Origin: Nitrincola lacisaponensis
GTDB taxonomy: Bacteria > Pseudomonadota > Gammaproteobacteria > Pseudomonadales > Balneatricaceae
Length of the DNA stretch: 64,000 nt
Assembly (NCBI RefSeq): GCF_000691225.1
Contig: NZ_JMSZ01000032.1
Coordinates: 310,001-374,000 of the forward strand
Reading direction: 5' to 3'
Part shown: positions 1 to 7,882 of the stretch, one piece after another
How positions within the stretch are numbered: the stretch's first letter is position 1
How the letters are laid out: the number at the start of each line of letters is the position of its first letter
The notes under the pieces: generated by a model
Told to the model about the DNA's origin: nothing
Seen by the model: the letters and a program-made list of their open reading frames with translations, nothing else
Databases searched by the model: none
Translations under genes and position numbers: made by a program

Positions 1-126
1 GTTCATCCAGTGGGATCGTAAATCTACGGCCTGTACTGGGCACTCTTCACGTGATCGTCCGTTCAAGCCGGCAACGAATCCTCGATTATGCAGTGTTGAG
101 CTACGGTCTCGTTTCTGTTTTTTCAT
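1..126 (-). CDS. rmf: Ribosome modulation factor, 3' end cut by window edge
   Basis: Rmf dimerises 70S ribosomes into inactive 100S particles in stationary phase. Reading the minus strand from the ATG at 126 gives MKKQKRDRSSTLHNRGFVAG and then a segment with NGRSREECP, matching the family's basic start (MKRQKRDR), the RG-x-AG turn and the GRSxExCP motif. Forty-two codons are visible without a stop; the last part lies beyond position 1. A GAGAGG Shine-Dalgarno stands about 8 nt before the ATG. The gene is divergent from rlmL, a neighbourhood also known in Pseudomonas. Too short for most ORF callers; the identification is firm. Confidence 0.9.
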   Translation of the reverse strand, partial: MKKQKRDRSSTLHNRGFVAGLNGRSREECPVQAVDLRSHWMN

Positions 127-194
127 AATGCGCCTCTCGATTTCTAATTTTCATCGCGGTACCGGTCTGCCAGAACATCACCGGCACCTGTCGC

Positions 195-223
195 GTGTGA
201 GCTATAAGGCAATCAGCTCACAC
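195..223. promoter_or_regulatory. Inverted repeat between rmf and rlmL
   Basis: Perfect 9-bp arms GTGTGAGCT (195-203) and AGCTCACAC (215-223) flank an 11-nt spacer. It lies between the divergent rmf and rlmL genes, about 70 bp upstream of the rmf start. It could be an operator or a hairpin in the rmf leader. The spacing does not fit the CRP consensus. A TATAAT at 269-274 on the plus strand is a candidate -10 for rlmL, without a clear -35. Confidence 0.4.
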
Positions 224-407
224 CCCTATTAGTATCTGAAATGAGCGGTGTTGGCTATTGATATTAACTATAATGTAACAGAATCTTCATAGAGTTGTGC
301 TTAGCGCGGCTGCACAATTGTTCATTGAATCAATTGTTTAACAGCACCTGAGTGTGCGGCGATTTAGTCGTGAATTATTTTCATCCCTGCGAAACCCCGA
401 GGTCGTG

Positions 408-2561
408 ATGACAACAGAAAACCGGAATGCCGATATCAAGCAGTATTTTGTGACCTGTCCTAAAGGTATGGAACAGCTGCTGGCAGATGAATTGACACAA
501 CTGGGAGGCGAGGCGGTACGTATGACCGTGGCCGGTGTCAGTTGTCAGGGTGATACACAGCTTGGGTATCGTATTTGTCTGTGGTCACGCTTGGGAAGTC
601 GGGTGTTGTTGCGCCTGCTGGAGGCGCCGGTCAGCACGGCAGATTCACTCTATGATGCGGTGCAGTCGATTGACTGGTTGGCACATCTGCGTCCATCCGG
701 GACGCTCAGTGTCGACTTTAATGGCCGTACGGATGATATACGTAATACTCACTTTGGGGCGCTGAAAGTTAAGGATGCTATTGTTGATCAGATACGGGCG
801 GCTACCGGGCAGCGGCCTGAAATTGACAAGCAGCAGCCTGAGTTGCGTGTGAATGTGCACCTGGCACGAGGACAGGTGGCTGTCTCTCTGGATCTGTCAG
901 GAGACAGCTTGCATCGCCGCGGTTATCGTGCCAAAACCGGTGAAGCACCAATGAAAGAAAATCTGGCGGCAGCCGTGTTGTTGCGGGCGGGTTGGGCCAA
1001 GGGTGATGTGCAGGTACTGGTTGACCCCATGTGCGGGTCTGCAACCTTATTAACCGAGGCTGCATTGATCAGTCTGGATATTGCGCCGGGCCTTTATCGT
1101 CAGCGTTTTGGTTTTATGCGCTGGCCTGATTTTGATCGGCAGGCCTGGCAGCTTTTGCTGGATGAAGCACAGGCGCGTGCAGAGCAGGGGCGAGCTTCAG
1201 TCTCCTTGCGTCTGTATGGCTCAGATCAGGACCCGCAGGTGCTGGCAGCCGCACGAGATAATGTGCGTCGTGCCAAACTGGAGCAGTTTATTCAGTTACA
1301 GCAGGGTGAAATGTCTCAGGTCACGCGACCCGAGGATGCGGAGCACGGCTTGCTGGTCACCAATCCCCCTTATGGTGAGCGTTTGGGTGAAACGGGTCAG
1401 TTGATGTTTCTTTATCAGCAACTGGGGCAGCTGTTGCGACAGCAGTTTTTTGGCTGGCGCGCGGCAGTGCTGACAGCTGATGCATCGCTCTGTCGGGTGA
1501 TGGGATTGAAAGCGCACAAGGATTACCAGCTGTTTAATGGTGCGCTGGAGAGCCGTCTGTTCCTGTTTGAGGTCTATGCTGAGCGTGCAGTGTCTGCTGA
1601 GCCGGGGCAGCCGGTATTAAGTGAAACCGCCCAGATGTTTGCAAATCGTCTGCAAAAAAATCTGAAAAACCTGCGGCGCTGGGTGCGACAGGAGTCGATT
1701 GAATGCTATCGACTCTATGATGCTGATATTCCCGAGTATGCAGTAGCCGTGGATGTCTATGGCGATCAGGTGCTGGTGCAGGAGTACCAGGCTCCCGGCA
1801 GTATCGATCCGGTCAAGGCCTTTAACCGGCTTTCAGAGGCGATGGCGGCAACGGCAGTGGTGTTGGAGAAACGGCCTGAGCAGATGGTCCTGAAGCAGCG
1901 TAAGCGGCAGCAGGGAACTGAACAGTATCAGCGGCATAATGATACCGGGCATTTTCAGGTGGTTTCTGAGCACGGCTGTCGTTTGCAGGTGAATCTGCAG
2001 GACTATCTGGATACGGGGCTGTTTCTTGACCATCGCCCTGTACGTCGCCAGATACAGAGTCTGGCGGCGGGCCAGGATTTCCTTAACCTGTTCTGCTACA
2101 CCGCCACAGCGACTGTGCACGCGGCCGTGGGTGGTGCGCGATCTACCACCAGCGTGGATATGTCAGCGACCTATCTGGACTGGGCTCGACAGAATCTCAA
2201 ACTGAATCAGCAGGACATGTCCCGTCATCAATTGGTACGGGAAGATTGCTTCAAGTGGTTAAAGCGTCAGACGCTGCCGGCTTATGATCTGATTTTTATG
2301 GATCCGCCGACGTTTTCCAACTCAAAGCGGATGGAAGGGGTGCTGGATGTGCAGCGTGACCATGTGGCCTTGATTGAAGGTGCCATGAGGTTGTTGCGAC
2401 CCGATGGACTGTTGATTTTTTCCAATAACTATCGGCGTTTCAAGCTGGATTATGACGCCTTGAGTGCCTATCAGATCAAGGATGTCACGCCGCAGACTCT
2501 GGATCCGGACTTTAAGCGCAACAGCAAAATACACTGCTGTTTTGAGATTCGCCATCTCTGA
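408..2561 (+). CDS. rlmL: Bifunctional 23S rRNA methyltransferase RlmKL
   Basis: This enzyme makes m2G2445 (N-terminal RlmL half) and m7G2069 (C-terminal RlmK half) in 23S rRNA with S-adenosylmethionine. The 717-residue product has a THUMP region, then an RlmL Rossmann domain with the catalytic motif TNPPYGERLG, and a second methyltransferase domain with FLNLFCYTATATVHAA (SAM site) and FMDPPTFSNS. Length fits the fused gammaproteobacterial form. I chose ATG 408 over GTG 354, because the shorter start has a CGAGG sequence before it and the extra 18 residues look unlike the family. It is a single gene ending at a bidirectional terminator shared with gltA. Confidence 0.93.
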   Translation: MTTENRNADIKQYFVTCPKGMEQLLADELTQLGGEAVRMTVAGVSCQGDTQLGYRICLWSRLGSRVLLRLLEAPVSTADSLYDAVQSIDWLAHLRPSGTLSVDFNGRTDDIRNTHFGALKVKDAIVDQIRAATGQRPEIDKQQPELRVNVHLARGQVAVSLDLSGDSLHRRGYRAKTGEAPMKENLAAAVLLRAGWAKGDVQVLVDPMCGSATLLTEAALISLDIAPGLYRQRFGFMRWPDFDRQAWQLLLDEAQARAEQGRASVSLRLYGSDQDPQVLAAARDNVRRAKLEQFIQLQQGEMSQVTRPEDAEHGLLVTNPPYGERLGETGQLMFLYQQLGQLLRQQFFGWRAAVLTADASLCRVMGLKAHKDYQLFNGALESRLFLFEVYAERAVSAEPGQPVLSETAQMFANRLQKNLKNLRRWVRQESIECYRLYDADIPEYAVAVDVYGDQVLVQEYQAPGSIDPVKAFNRLSEAMAATAVVLEKRPEQMVLKQRKRQQGTEQYQRHNDTGHFQVVSEHGCRLQVNLQDYLDTGLFLDHRPVRRQIQSLAAGQDFLNLFCYTATATVHAAVGGARSTTSVDMSATYLDWARQNLKLNQQDMSRHQLVREDCFKWLKRQTLPAYDLIFMDPPTFSNSKRMEGVLDVQRDHVALIEGAMRLLRPDGLLIFSNNYRRFKLDYDALSAYQIKDVTPQTLDPDFKRNSKIHCCFEIRHL

Positions 2562-2562
2562 C

Positions 2563-2594
2563 AAAAAAAACGCCCGCAGAGCGGGCGTTTTTTG
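2563..2594. terminator. Bidirectional intrinsic terminator, rlmL/gltA
   Basis: Stem ACGCCCGC (2570-2577) and GCGGGCGT (2581-2588) with loop AGA, with an A run on the left and a T run on the right. It serves the converging rlmL (plus) and gltA (minus). Confidence 0.92.
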
Positions 2595-2611
2595 CTGTGT
2601 CCGATGACCGA

Positions 2612-3886
2612 TCAGCCCGGATAGTCGCGTTTTTTCGCGCCAGTATAGAGCTGGCGTGGACGACCGATGCGGTTTGGACTGGAGTGGAACTCGTTCCAGT
2701 GAGAGATCCAGCCAATCGTGCGGGACATGGCAAAGATCACTGTAAACATGCTGGTCGGGATGCCCATCGCCTTGAGGATGATGCCTGAATAGAAGTCCAC
2801 ATTCGGGTAGAGTTTACGTTCTACGAAGTAGGGATCTTCAAGTGCTATTTCTTCCAGGCGAGAAGCGATTTTCAGCAATGGATCGCTGATACCCAGTTCA
2901 GCCAGGACCTCGTCGCAGGTTTTCTTCATCACGCGTGAGCGCGGATCGAAGTTACGGTAAACGCGGTGACCGAAGCCCATCAGGCGGAACGGGTCGTTTG
3001 GATCTTTGGCGCGCTGGATAAACTCAGGGATGTTGGATTCATCACCGATCTCTTCCAGCATCGTCAGTACAGCCTCATTCGCACCGCCGTGTGCCGGTCC
3101 CCAGAGCGCTGCAATACCTGCAGCAATACAGGCAAACGGGTTGGCCCCGGAGGAGCCTGCCAGGCGTACTGTCGAGGTGGATGCATTCTGCTCATGGTCA
3201 GCATGCAGCGTGAAGATGCGATCCATTGCGCGCACCAGAACCGGGCTGACTTCATAGTCCGAGCAGGGTGTTGAGAACATCATGCGCAAGAAGTTTTCAG
3301 CGTAACCGCGATCATTGCGTGGGAACATGAACGGCTGGCCAATGGAGTACTTGTAGCACATGGCGGCCAGTGTTGGCATTTTGGCAATCAGACGATATGC
3401 ACAGACTTCCCGGTGATGGGCGTTGTTAATATCCAGAGAGTCATGGTAGAAGGCAGACAGTGCACCAACCACGCCACACATGATCGCCATGGGGTGAGCG
3501 TCACGACGGAAGCCTTTATAGAAAGAAATCAGTTGCTCATGCACCATGGTGTGATTGCTGATGGTGTTGACAAAGGCTTTCTTCTGCTCGGCATCAGGCA
3601 ATTCGCCATTCAGCAACAGATAGCAGACTTCCAGGTAATCGGATTTTTCTGCCAGTTGGTCTATCGGGTAACCGCGGTGCAGCAGAATACCCTTGTCGCC
3701 ATCAATGTAGGTGATCTGAGATTCACAGGCAGCCGTGGATACAAAGCCGGGGTCATAGGTAAAAAGACCTTTGCCAGTCAGCGGACGCACATCGATAACA
3801 TCTGGACCCTCGGTGCCAGAATACACAGGCAATTCTATGGTTTCGTCCAGACCATCGACCGTCAAACGCGCTTTCTTGTCAGCCAT
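2612..3886 (-). CDS. gltA: Citrate synthase (type II)
   Basis: Condenses acetyl-CoA and oxaloacetate to citrate, the entry step of the TCA cycle. The 424-residue product carries the family's active-site blocks: [23 protein letters not shown] (substrate histidine), [14 protein letters not shown] near residue 300 (second histidine and substrate arginine), NVDFYSG (catalytic aspartate) and a closing [11 protein letters not shown]. Length matches the hexameric, NADH-sensitive type of Gram-negatives. The ATG is preceded by TAGGAG. It is divergent from sdhC, sharing a 439-bp intergenic region, as in E. coli. Confidence 0.97.
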   Translation of the reverse strand: MADKKARLTVDGLDETIELPVYSGTEGPDVIDVRPLTGKGLFTYDPGFVSTAACESQITYIDGDKGILLHRGYPIDQLAEKSDYLEVCYLLLNGELPDAEQKKAFVNTISNHTMVHEQLISFYKGFRRDAHPMAIMCGVVGALSAFYHDSLDINNAHHREVCAYRLIAKMPTLAAMCYKYSIGQPFMFPRNDRGYAENFLRMMFSTPCSDYEVSPVLVRAMDRIFTLHADHEQNASTSTVRLAGSSGANPFACIAAGIAALWGPAHGGANEAVLTMLEEIGDESNIPEFIQRAKDPNDPFRLMGFGHRVYRNFDPRSRVMKKTCDEVLAELGISDPLLKIASRLEEIALEDPYFVERKLYPNVDFYSGIILKAMGIPTSMFTVIFAMSRTIGWISHWNEFHSSPNRIGRPRQLYTGAKKRDYPG

Positions 3887-4325
3887 AAATTGGCTCCTAT
3901 CATTCGGTTATAATTACAATGACTTATCACTTAGCCACTTGATTACATTGTCAGGTACTACCTGAATGAGAACTCGACAACTATAGAGGTTGATGAAGGT
4001 TTGTCAATTCAACCTAAAGATGAATACCGCATTGCAGCAACCTGTGTATGTGTGTGATCCGGGTGATCCAATTCTGTGCCGTTTGCATAAGAGGCCGGGA
4101 TAGCCGTGCTCTAAGGGCTTCCAGGGGTGTTAGACCATTGTTGTACAGGCGTCAAGTCGCGTTGTATTCAAAGTCGTAAATGTCTATACTCCGTGCCCTG
4201 AGTTGACATTGTACACTTGTGCAATGGCACACATGTGCAATGCCGGTTCGGCAAATCGAACTACTGCTTCTAAGCACTTCCAGTAACCCGTCCTGCAAAG
4301 GGACTCAAAAGTGTGAACTAGAGCC
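3887..4325. promoter_or_regulatory. gltA-sdhC divergent control region
   Basis: This 439-bp region has no gene of its own. On the gltA side is a perfect palindrome CAGGTA-C-TACCTG (3952-3964). On the sdh side are the promoter given separately and, after it, a 20-bp quasi-palindrome CATTG-N10-CAATG (4207-4226) overlapping a direct repeat of TGTGCAATG (4218-4226 and 4234-4242). The repeats may be binding sites for a regulator of the TCA genes, but I cannot name the protein. Confidence 0.5.
4162..4190 (+). promoter_or_regulatory. Candidate sigma-70 promoter of sdhCDAB
   Basis: TTGTAT (4162-4167), a 17-nt spacer and TATACT (4185-4190). It lies about 135 bp upstream of the sdhC GTG start, in the expected direction. 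The fit to consensus is reasonable, but the start site has to be mapped. Confidence 0.5.
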
Positions 4326-4703
4326 GTGAACAAAAAACGACCTGTAAACCTAGATCTGCAAACCATCAAACTGCCACTTCCGGCGGTCACCTCGATACTG
4401 CATCGTGTCACGGGTGTAGCACTGTTTTTCGGTGCCATCTTTGCCATGTATCTGTTGGGGTTGTCACTGGAATCCCAGTCAGGCTTCAATGCCGCGGCTG
4501 ATCTTCTCCGGGATAGTTTCCTGGCAAAACTCATCACATGGGGATTTGTATCTGCACTGTTGTACCACCTCGTTGCAGGTGTCAAACATCTGATTATGGA
4601 TTTTGGCTACTGTGAAGAGCTGGAATCAGGTCGTCTGGCTGCTAAAGTCACCCTGATTGCCGGTGTTGTGCTGGTCCTTCTGGCAGGAGTATGGATATGG
4701 TAA
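4326..4703 (+). CDS. sdhC: Succinate dehydrogenase cytochrome b556 subunit
   Basis: Membrane anchor subunit of complex II; with SdhD it binds haem b and forms the quinone site. The 125-residue product begins MNKKRPVNLDLQTIKLPLPA and has the family signature SILHRVTGV, with three hydrophobic segments and the HLIMD stretch near residue 85, which carries the likely haem-ligand histidine. The start codon is GTG. It overlaps sdhD by 13 nt, so the two are translationally coupled. First gene of sdhCDAB. Confidence 0.95.
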   Translation: MNKKRPVNLDLQTIKLPLPAVTSILHRVTGVALFFGAIFAMYLLGLSLESQSGFNAAADLLRDSFLAKLITWGFVSALLYHLVAGVKHLIMDFGYCEELESGRLAAKVTLIAGVVLVLLAGVWIW

Positions 4704-5044
4704 CAAGTATTACAAGTTTTGGCCGTAGCGGCCTGTATGACTGGATGATGCAGCGTGTAACCGCTGTCGTACTCATGGCATACACGCTTTTCATGATCGG
4801 CTACCTGCTGTTCAGTTCGGATCTGAGCTATGCCCAGTGGACAGGCCTTTTCCAGAACACAGCAATGCGCATCTTCACCCTGCTGGCGATTCTGTCGCTG
4901 GTAGCACACGCATGGATCGGTCTCTGGTCGGTTTCCACTGACTACATCAAACAGACCGGTATCCGTTTCGTGTTTCAGTCCGTTTGTGGCCTGCTGGCGT
5001 TTGTTTACGTCGTGTGGGGCATTCAGATTCTGTGGGGTGTCTAA
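4691..5044 (+). CDS. sdhD: Succinate dehydrogenase membrane anchor subunit
   Basis: Second membrane anchor of complex II. The 117-residue product has three predicted transmembrane helices and the family motifs GLYDWMMQRVTAVVL near residue 15 and a HAWIGLWSV block (haem/quinone side) near residue 75. It overlaps sdhC by 13 nt and sits 3 nt before sdhA, fixing its place in the operon. Confidence 0.93.
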   Translation: MDMVTSITSFGRSGLYDWMMQRVTAVVLMAYTLFMIGYLLFSSDLSYAQWTGLFQNTAMRIFTLLAILSLVAHAWIGLWSVSTDYIKQTGIRFVFQSVCGLLAFVYVVWGIQILWGV

Positions 5045-5047
5045 AAG

Positions 5048-6820
5048 ATGACTAAGCTGCGAACTTTAACTTTTGATGCCATTGTTGTCGGTGGTGGTGG
5101 TGCGGGCATGCGTGCTGCACTGCAGTTGGCCCAGTCTGGCCTGAAAACTGCTTGTGTCACCAAAGTATTCCCGACCCGTTCACACACGGTATCCGCTCAG
5201 GGTGGTATTACCTGTGCGATTGCCAGTGCGGATCCGAATGATGACTGGCGCTGGCATATGTATGACACCGTCAAGGGTTCCGATTATATCGGTGACCAGG
5301 ATGCGATCGAGTATATGTGCTCAGTCGGTCCTCAGGCGGTGTTTGAGCTGGATCATATGGGGATGCCTTTCTCCCGTACTGAAATTGGCCGTATCTATCA
5401 GCGTCCTTTCGGTGGCCAGTCCAAGGGGCCTGATAACCCCACTCAGGCTGCGCGTACCTGTGCAGCTGCTGACCGTACCGGTCATGCGCTGTTGCATACG
5501 CTGTATCAGGCGAACATGAAAGCCGGTACGACTTTCCTGAACGAATGGTATGCCGTTGATCTGGTTAAAAACGCTGATGGTGCTGTTGTCGGCTGTATTG
5601 CGATCTGTATCGAAACCGGTGAAACCGTTTACATCAAGTGTAAGGCAACTGTTCTGGCAACAGGTGGTGCTGGCCGTATCTATGCCTCTACGACTAATGC
5701 ACTGATCAACACTGGTGACGGTGTTGGTATGGCATTGCGCGTAGGTATCCCGGCTCAGGATATGGAAATGTGGCAGTTCCATCCAACCGGTATTGCCGGT
5801 GCCGGTGTTCTGGTCACAGAAGGCTGTCGTGGTGAGGGTGGTTACCTGATCAACAAAGATGGTGAGCGCTTCATGGAGCGTTATGCGCCGAACGCCAAAG
5901 ACCTGGCGGGTCGTGACGTGGTTGCGCGTTCCATGATCCTGGAAATTCTGGAAGGTCGTGGCTGTGGTCCGGATGGCGATCACGTGCTGCTGAAACTGGA
6001 TCACCTGGGTGAAGAAGTGTTGCATTCTCGTCTGCCAGGTATCTGTGAACTGTCGAAAACCTTCGCAGCAACAGATCCGGTTAAAGAGCCTGTGCCGGTT
6101 GTGCCAACCTGTCACTATATGATGGGTGGTCTGGCGACCAATATCGGTGGTCAGGTAATTGCGCCTGATGCTGAGGGTAATGATCACATCATCGACGGTC
6201 TGTTTGCCTGTGGCGAAGTGGCGTGTGTATCTGTACACGGTGCTAACCGTCTGGGTGGTAACTCATTGCTTGACCTGGTGGTGTTTGGCCGTGCGGCTGG
6301 TATGCAGATCGAGCAGCAGATGCGCGAAGGCTATGAAGTCAAAGATGCGACGGATGCTGATATCGAAGCAGCCATGGCGCGTCTGAATCGCCTGAACAAC
6401 TCTACCGGTGGTGAGCGTGTTGCAGATGTCCGCAAGGAGCTGCAGAGCACCATGCAGTTGTACTTCGGGGTATTCCGTGACGGCGAAAGCATGCAGAAAG
6501 GTCTGGATATTCTTGGCCAGATCCGTCGCAAGGTTGAAAACCTGCATCTGGAAGACAAGAGTCAGGCATTCAATACCTCGCGTATTGAGGCGTTGGAACT
6601 GGAGAACCTGCTGGAAGTTGCTGAAGCAACTGCAGTGGCTGCTGTTGAGCGTAAAGAGTCTCGCGGTGCACATGCGCGTAATGACTTCACCGAACGTGAT
6701 GACGAAAACTGGCTGTGCCATTCGATCTATTTCCCGGTGGACAAGCGTATAGGTAAGCGTGCGGTTAACTTTGCGCCCAAAACAGTGGATGCGTTCCCGC
6801 CCAAGGTCAGAACTTACTAA
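5048..6820 (+). CDS. sdhA: Succinate dehydrogenase flavoprotein subunit
   Basis: Catalytic subunit that oxidises succinate to fumarate with covalently bound FAD. The 590-residue product opens with a dinucleotide fold ([12 protein letters not shown]), then the flavinylation motif [10 protein letters not shown] with His46, a substrate-binding block ([20 protein letters not shown]) and [14 protein letters not shown]. Length fits the E. coli enzyme. ATG start 3 nt after the sdhD stop. Confidence 0.97.
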   Translation: MTKLRTLTFDAIVVGGGGAGMRAALQLAQSGLKTACVTKVFPTRSHTVSAQGGITCAIASADPNDDWRWHMYDTVKGSDYIGDQDAIEYMCSVGPQAVFELDHMGMPFSRTEIGRIYQRPFGGQSKGPDNPTQAARTCAAADRTGHALLHTLYQANMKAGTTFLNEWYAVDLVKNADGAVVGCIAICIETGETVYIKCKATVLATGGAGRIYASTTNALINTGDGVGMALRVGIPAQDMEMWQFHPTGIAGAGVLVTEGCRGEGGYLINKDGERFMERYAPNAKDLAGRDVVARSMILEILEGRGCGPDGDHVLLKLDHLGEEVLHSRLPGICELSKTFAATDPVKEPVPVVPTCHYMMGGLATNIGGQVIAPDAEGNDHIIDGLFACGEVACVSVHGANRLGGNSLLDLVVFGRAAGMQIEQQMREGYEVKDATDADIEAAMARLNRLNNSTGGERVADVRKELQSTMQLYFGVFRDGESMQKGLDILGQIRRKVENLHLEDKSQAFNTSRIEALELENLLEVAEATAVAAVERKESRGAHARNDFTERDDENWLCHSIYFPVDKRIGKRAVNFAPKTVDAFPPKVRTY

Positions 6821-6832
6821 GAGGCTGATGAT

Positions 6833-7537
6833 ATGCTGGTAAGTGTATACAGATATAACCCTGAAACCGATGATGCACCTTACATGCAGGATGTTCATAT
6901 CGACATCCCGGGTGGCAAGGACATCATGGTACTGGACCTGCTCCAGTTGCTGAAAGAAAAAGATCCGACCATGACATTCCGTCGTTCATGCCGTGAAGGT
7001 GTGTGCGGTTCAGATGGTATGAACATGAATGGCAAAAACGGCCTGGCTTGTATCACAGCGCTGTCTCAGGTAGTGGAAAAGGACAAACTGGTCCTGCGTC
7101 CGCTGCCCGGTCTGCCTGTGATTCGTGACCTGGTTGTTGATATGAGCCAGTTCTACCGTCAGTACGAGAAGGTCAAGCCGTTCCTGATCAACGATACGCC
7201 AGCGCCTGCGATTGAGCGTTTGCAGAGCCCTGAGGACCGTGCCGAACTGGATGGTCTGTATGAGTGTATCCTGTGTGCATGCTGCTCAACAGCCTGTCCG
7301 TCGTTCTGGTGGAACCCTGACAAGTTCATCGGGCCATCAGGTCTGCTGCAGGCTTACCGCTTCCTGGCGGATACGCGTGACACTGCGCGTGAACAGCGTC
7401 TCGCAGAGCTGGATGATCCTTTCAGTGTTTTCCGCTGCCACGGCATCATGAACTGTGTGAATGTATGCCCCAAGGGGCTGAACCCAACCAAAGCGATTGG
7501 CAAGATTCGTAACCTGCTGCTGCAGCGTGCGACCTGA
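6833..7537 (+). CDS. sdhB: Succinate dehydrogenase iron-sulfur subunit
   Basis: Carries electrons from the flavin to quinone through three iron-sulfur clusters. In the 234-residue product the [2Fe-2S] ligands are Cys53, Cys58, Asp61 and Cys73 (SCREGVCGSDG), followed by the ferredoxin-like blocks CILCACCSTACPSFWWN and CHGIMNCVNVCPKGLNP for the [4Fe-4S] and [3Fe-4S] clusters. The aspartate in place of a fourth cysteine is normal for this subunit. Last gene of the sdh operon; a terminator follows. Confidence 0.97.
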   Translation: MLVSVYRYNPETDDAPYMQDVHIDIPGGKDIMVLDLLQLLKEKDPTMTFRRSCREGVCGSDGMNMNGKNGLACITALSQVVEKDKLVLRPLPGLPVIRDLVVDMSQFYRQYEKVKPFLINDTPAPAIERLQSPEDRAELDGLYECILCACCSTACPSFWWNPDKFIGPSGLLQAYRFLADTRDTAREQRLAELDDPFSVFRCHGIMNCVNVCPKGLNPTKAIGKIRNLLLQRAT

Positions 7538-7551
7538 TCCTGAGGTGGTTT

Positions 7552-7586
7552 AAAAAAACGGCGCCCAGGCGCCGTTTTTGTTTTTT
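7552..7586 (+). terminator. Intrinsic terminator after sdhB
   Basis: A run of A, stem ACGGCGC/GCGCCGT closing a CCAG loop (7558-7575), and a T-rich tail. It separates the sdh operon from sucA, so sucAB-lpd must have their own promoter. Confidence 0.9.
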
Positions 7587-7882
7587 GACCCAGTAATGAC
7601 CCTGTTAAGTTCCCGGTTATAAGGATATGCCCGAGAGTGCTTTTAAGGGTAGCTACGTACCCATAAGGTCTATGTTACCGCCCGGGATTATTTTCTGTAG
7701 AATTTCCGGTGGATCAACTGTGTTAAGCACAGCAGAAAAGTCGTAAAATACTACGAATGCCTCCTGTGTATTGCTCAGGCAGCATCCAAAACGGTAATCA
7801 GCTAAGAGGAAGCCAGCCAAGTGTGGTGAGGAGTGGTGCAGCCTTGCCGGACAGCTTACCTCAGACTCAGGGTGAAATAATA
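7587..7882 (+). promoter_or_regulatory. Leader and promoter region of sucA
   Basis: About 300 bp without a gene. It holds small hairpins (GGGTA-N6-TACCC near 7648-7663; CTGTG-TTAAG-CACAG near 7719-7733) and a TAAAAT box near 7743 that could be a -10. No convincing -35 is seen. An open reading frame runs into sucA from 7757, but its N-terminal extension does not resemble the SucA family. Confidence 0.35.

Noticed and set aside
191-223. CRP site in the rmf/rlmL region
   Set aside because: TGTGA and TCACA are present but 17-19 bp apart instead of 6, so the CRP geometry fails.
4605-4910. Separate gene on the minus strand across sdhC/sdhD
   Set aside because: It lies opposite two overlapping, well-identified subunits and has no recognisable features.
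5321-6238. 305-aa open frame antisense to sdhA
   Set aside because: Composition is a mirror of the well-supported sdhA frame (rich in Thr, Arg and His), with no motif and no Shine-Dalgarno site. Other long antisense frames over rlmL, sucA, htpG and pat were dropped for the same reason.
7757-7882. Upstream extension of sucA by 42 codons
   Set aside because: The extra residues do not resemble SucA N-termini, and the internal ATG has a better Shine-Dalgarno and gives family length.
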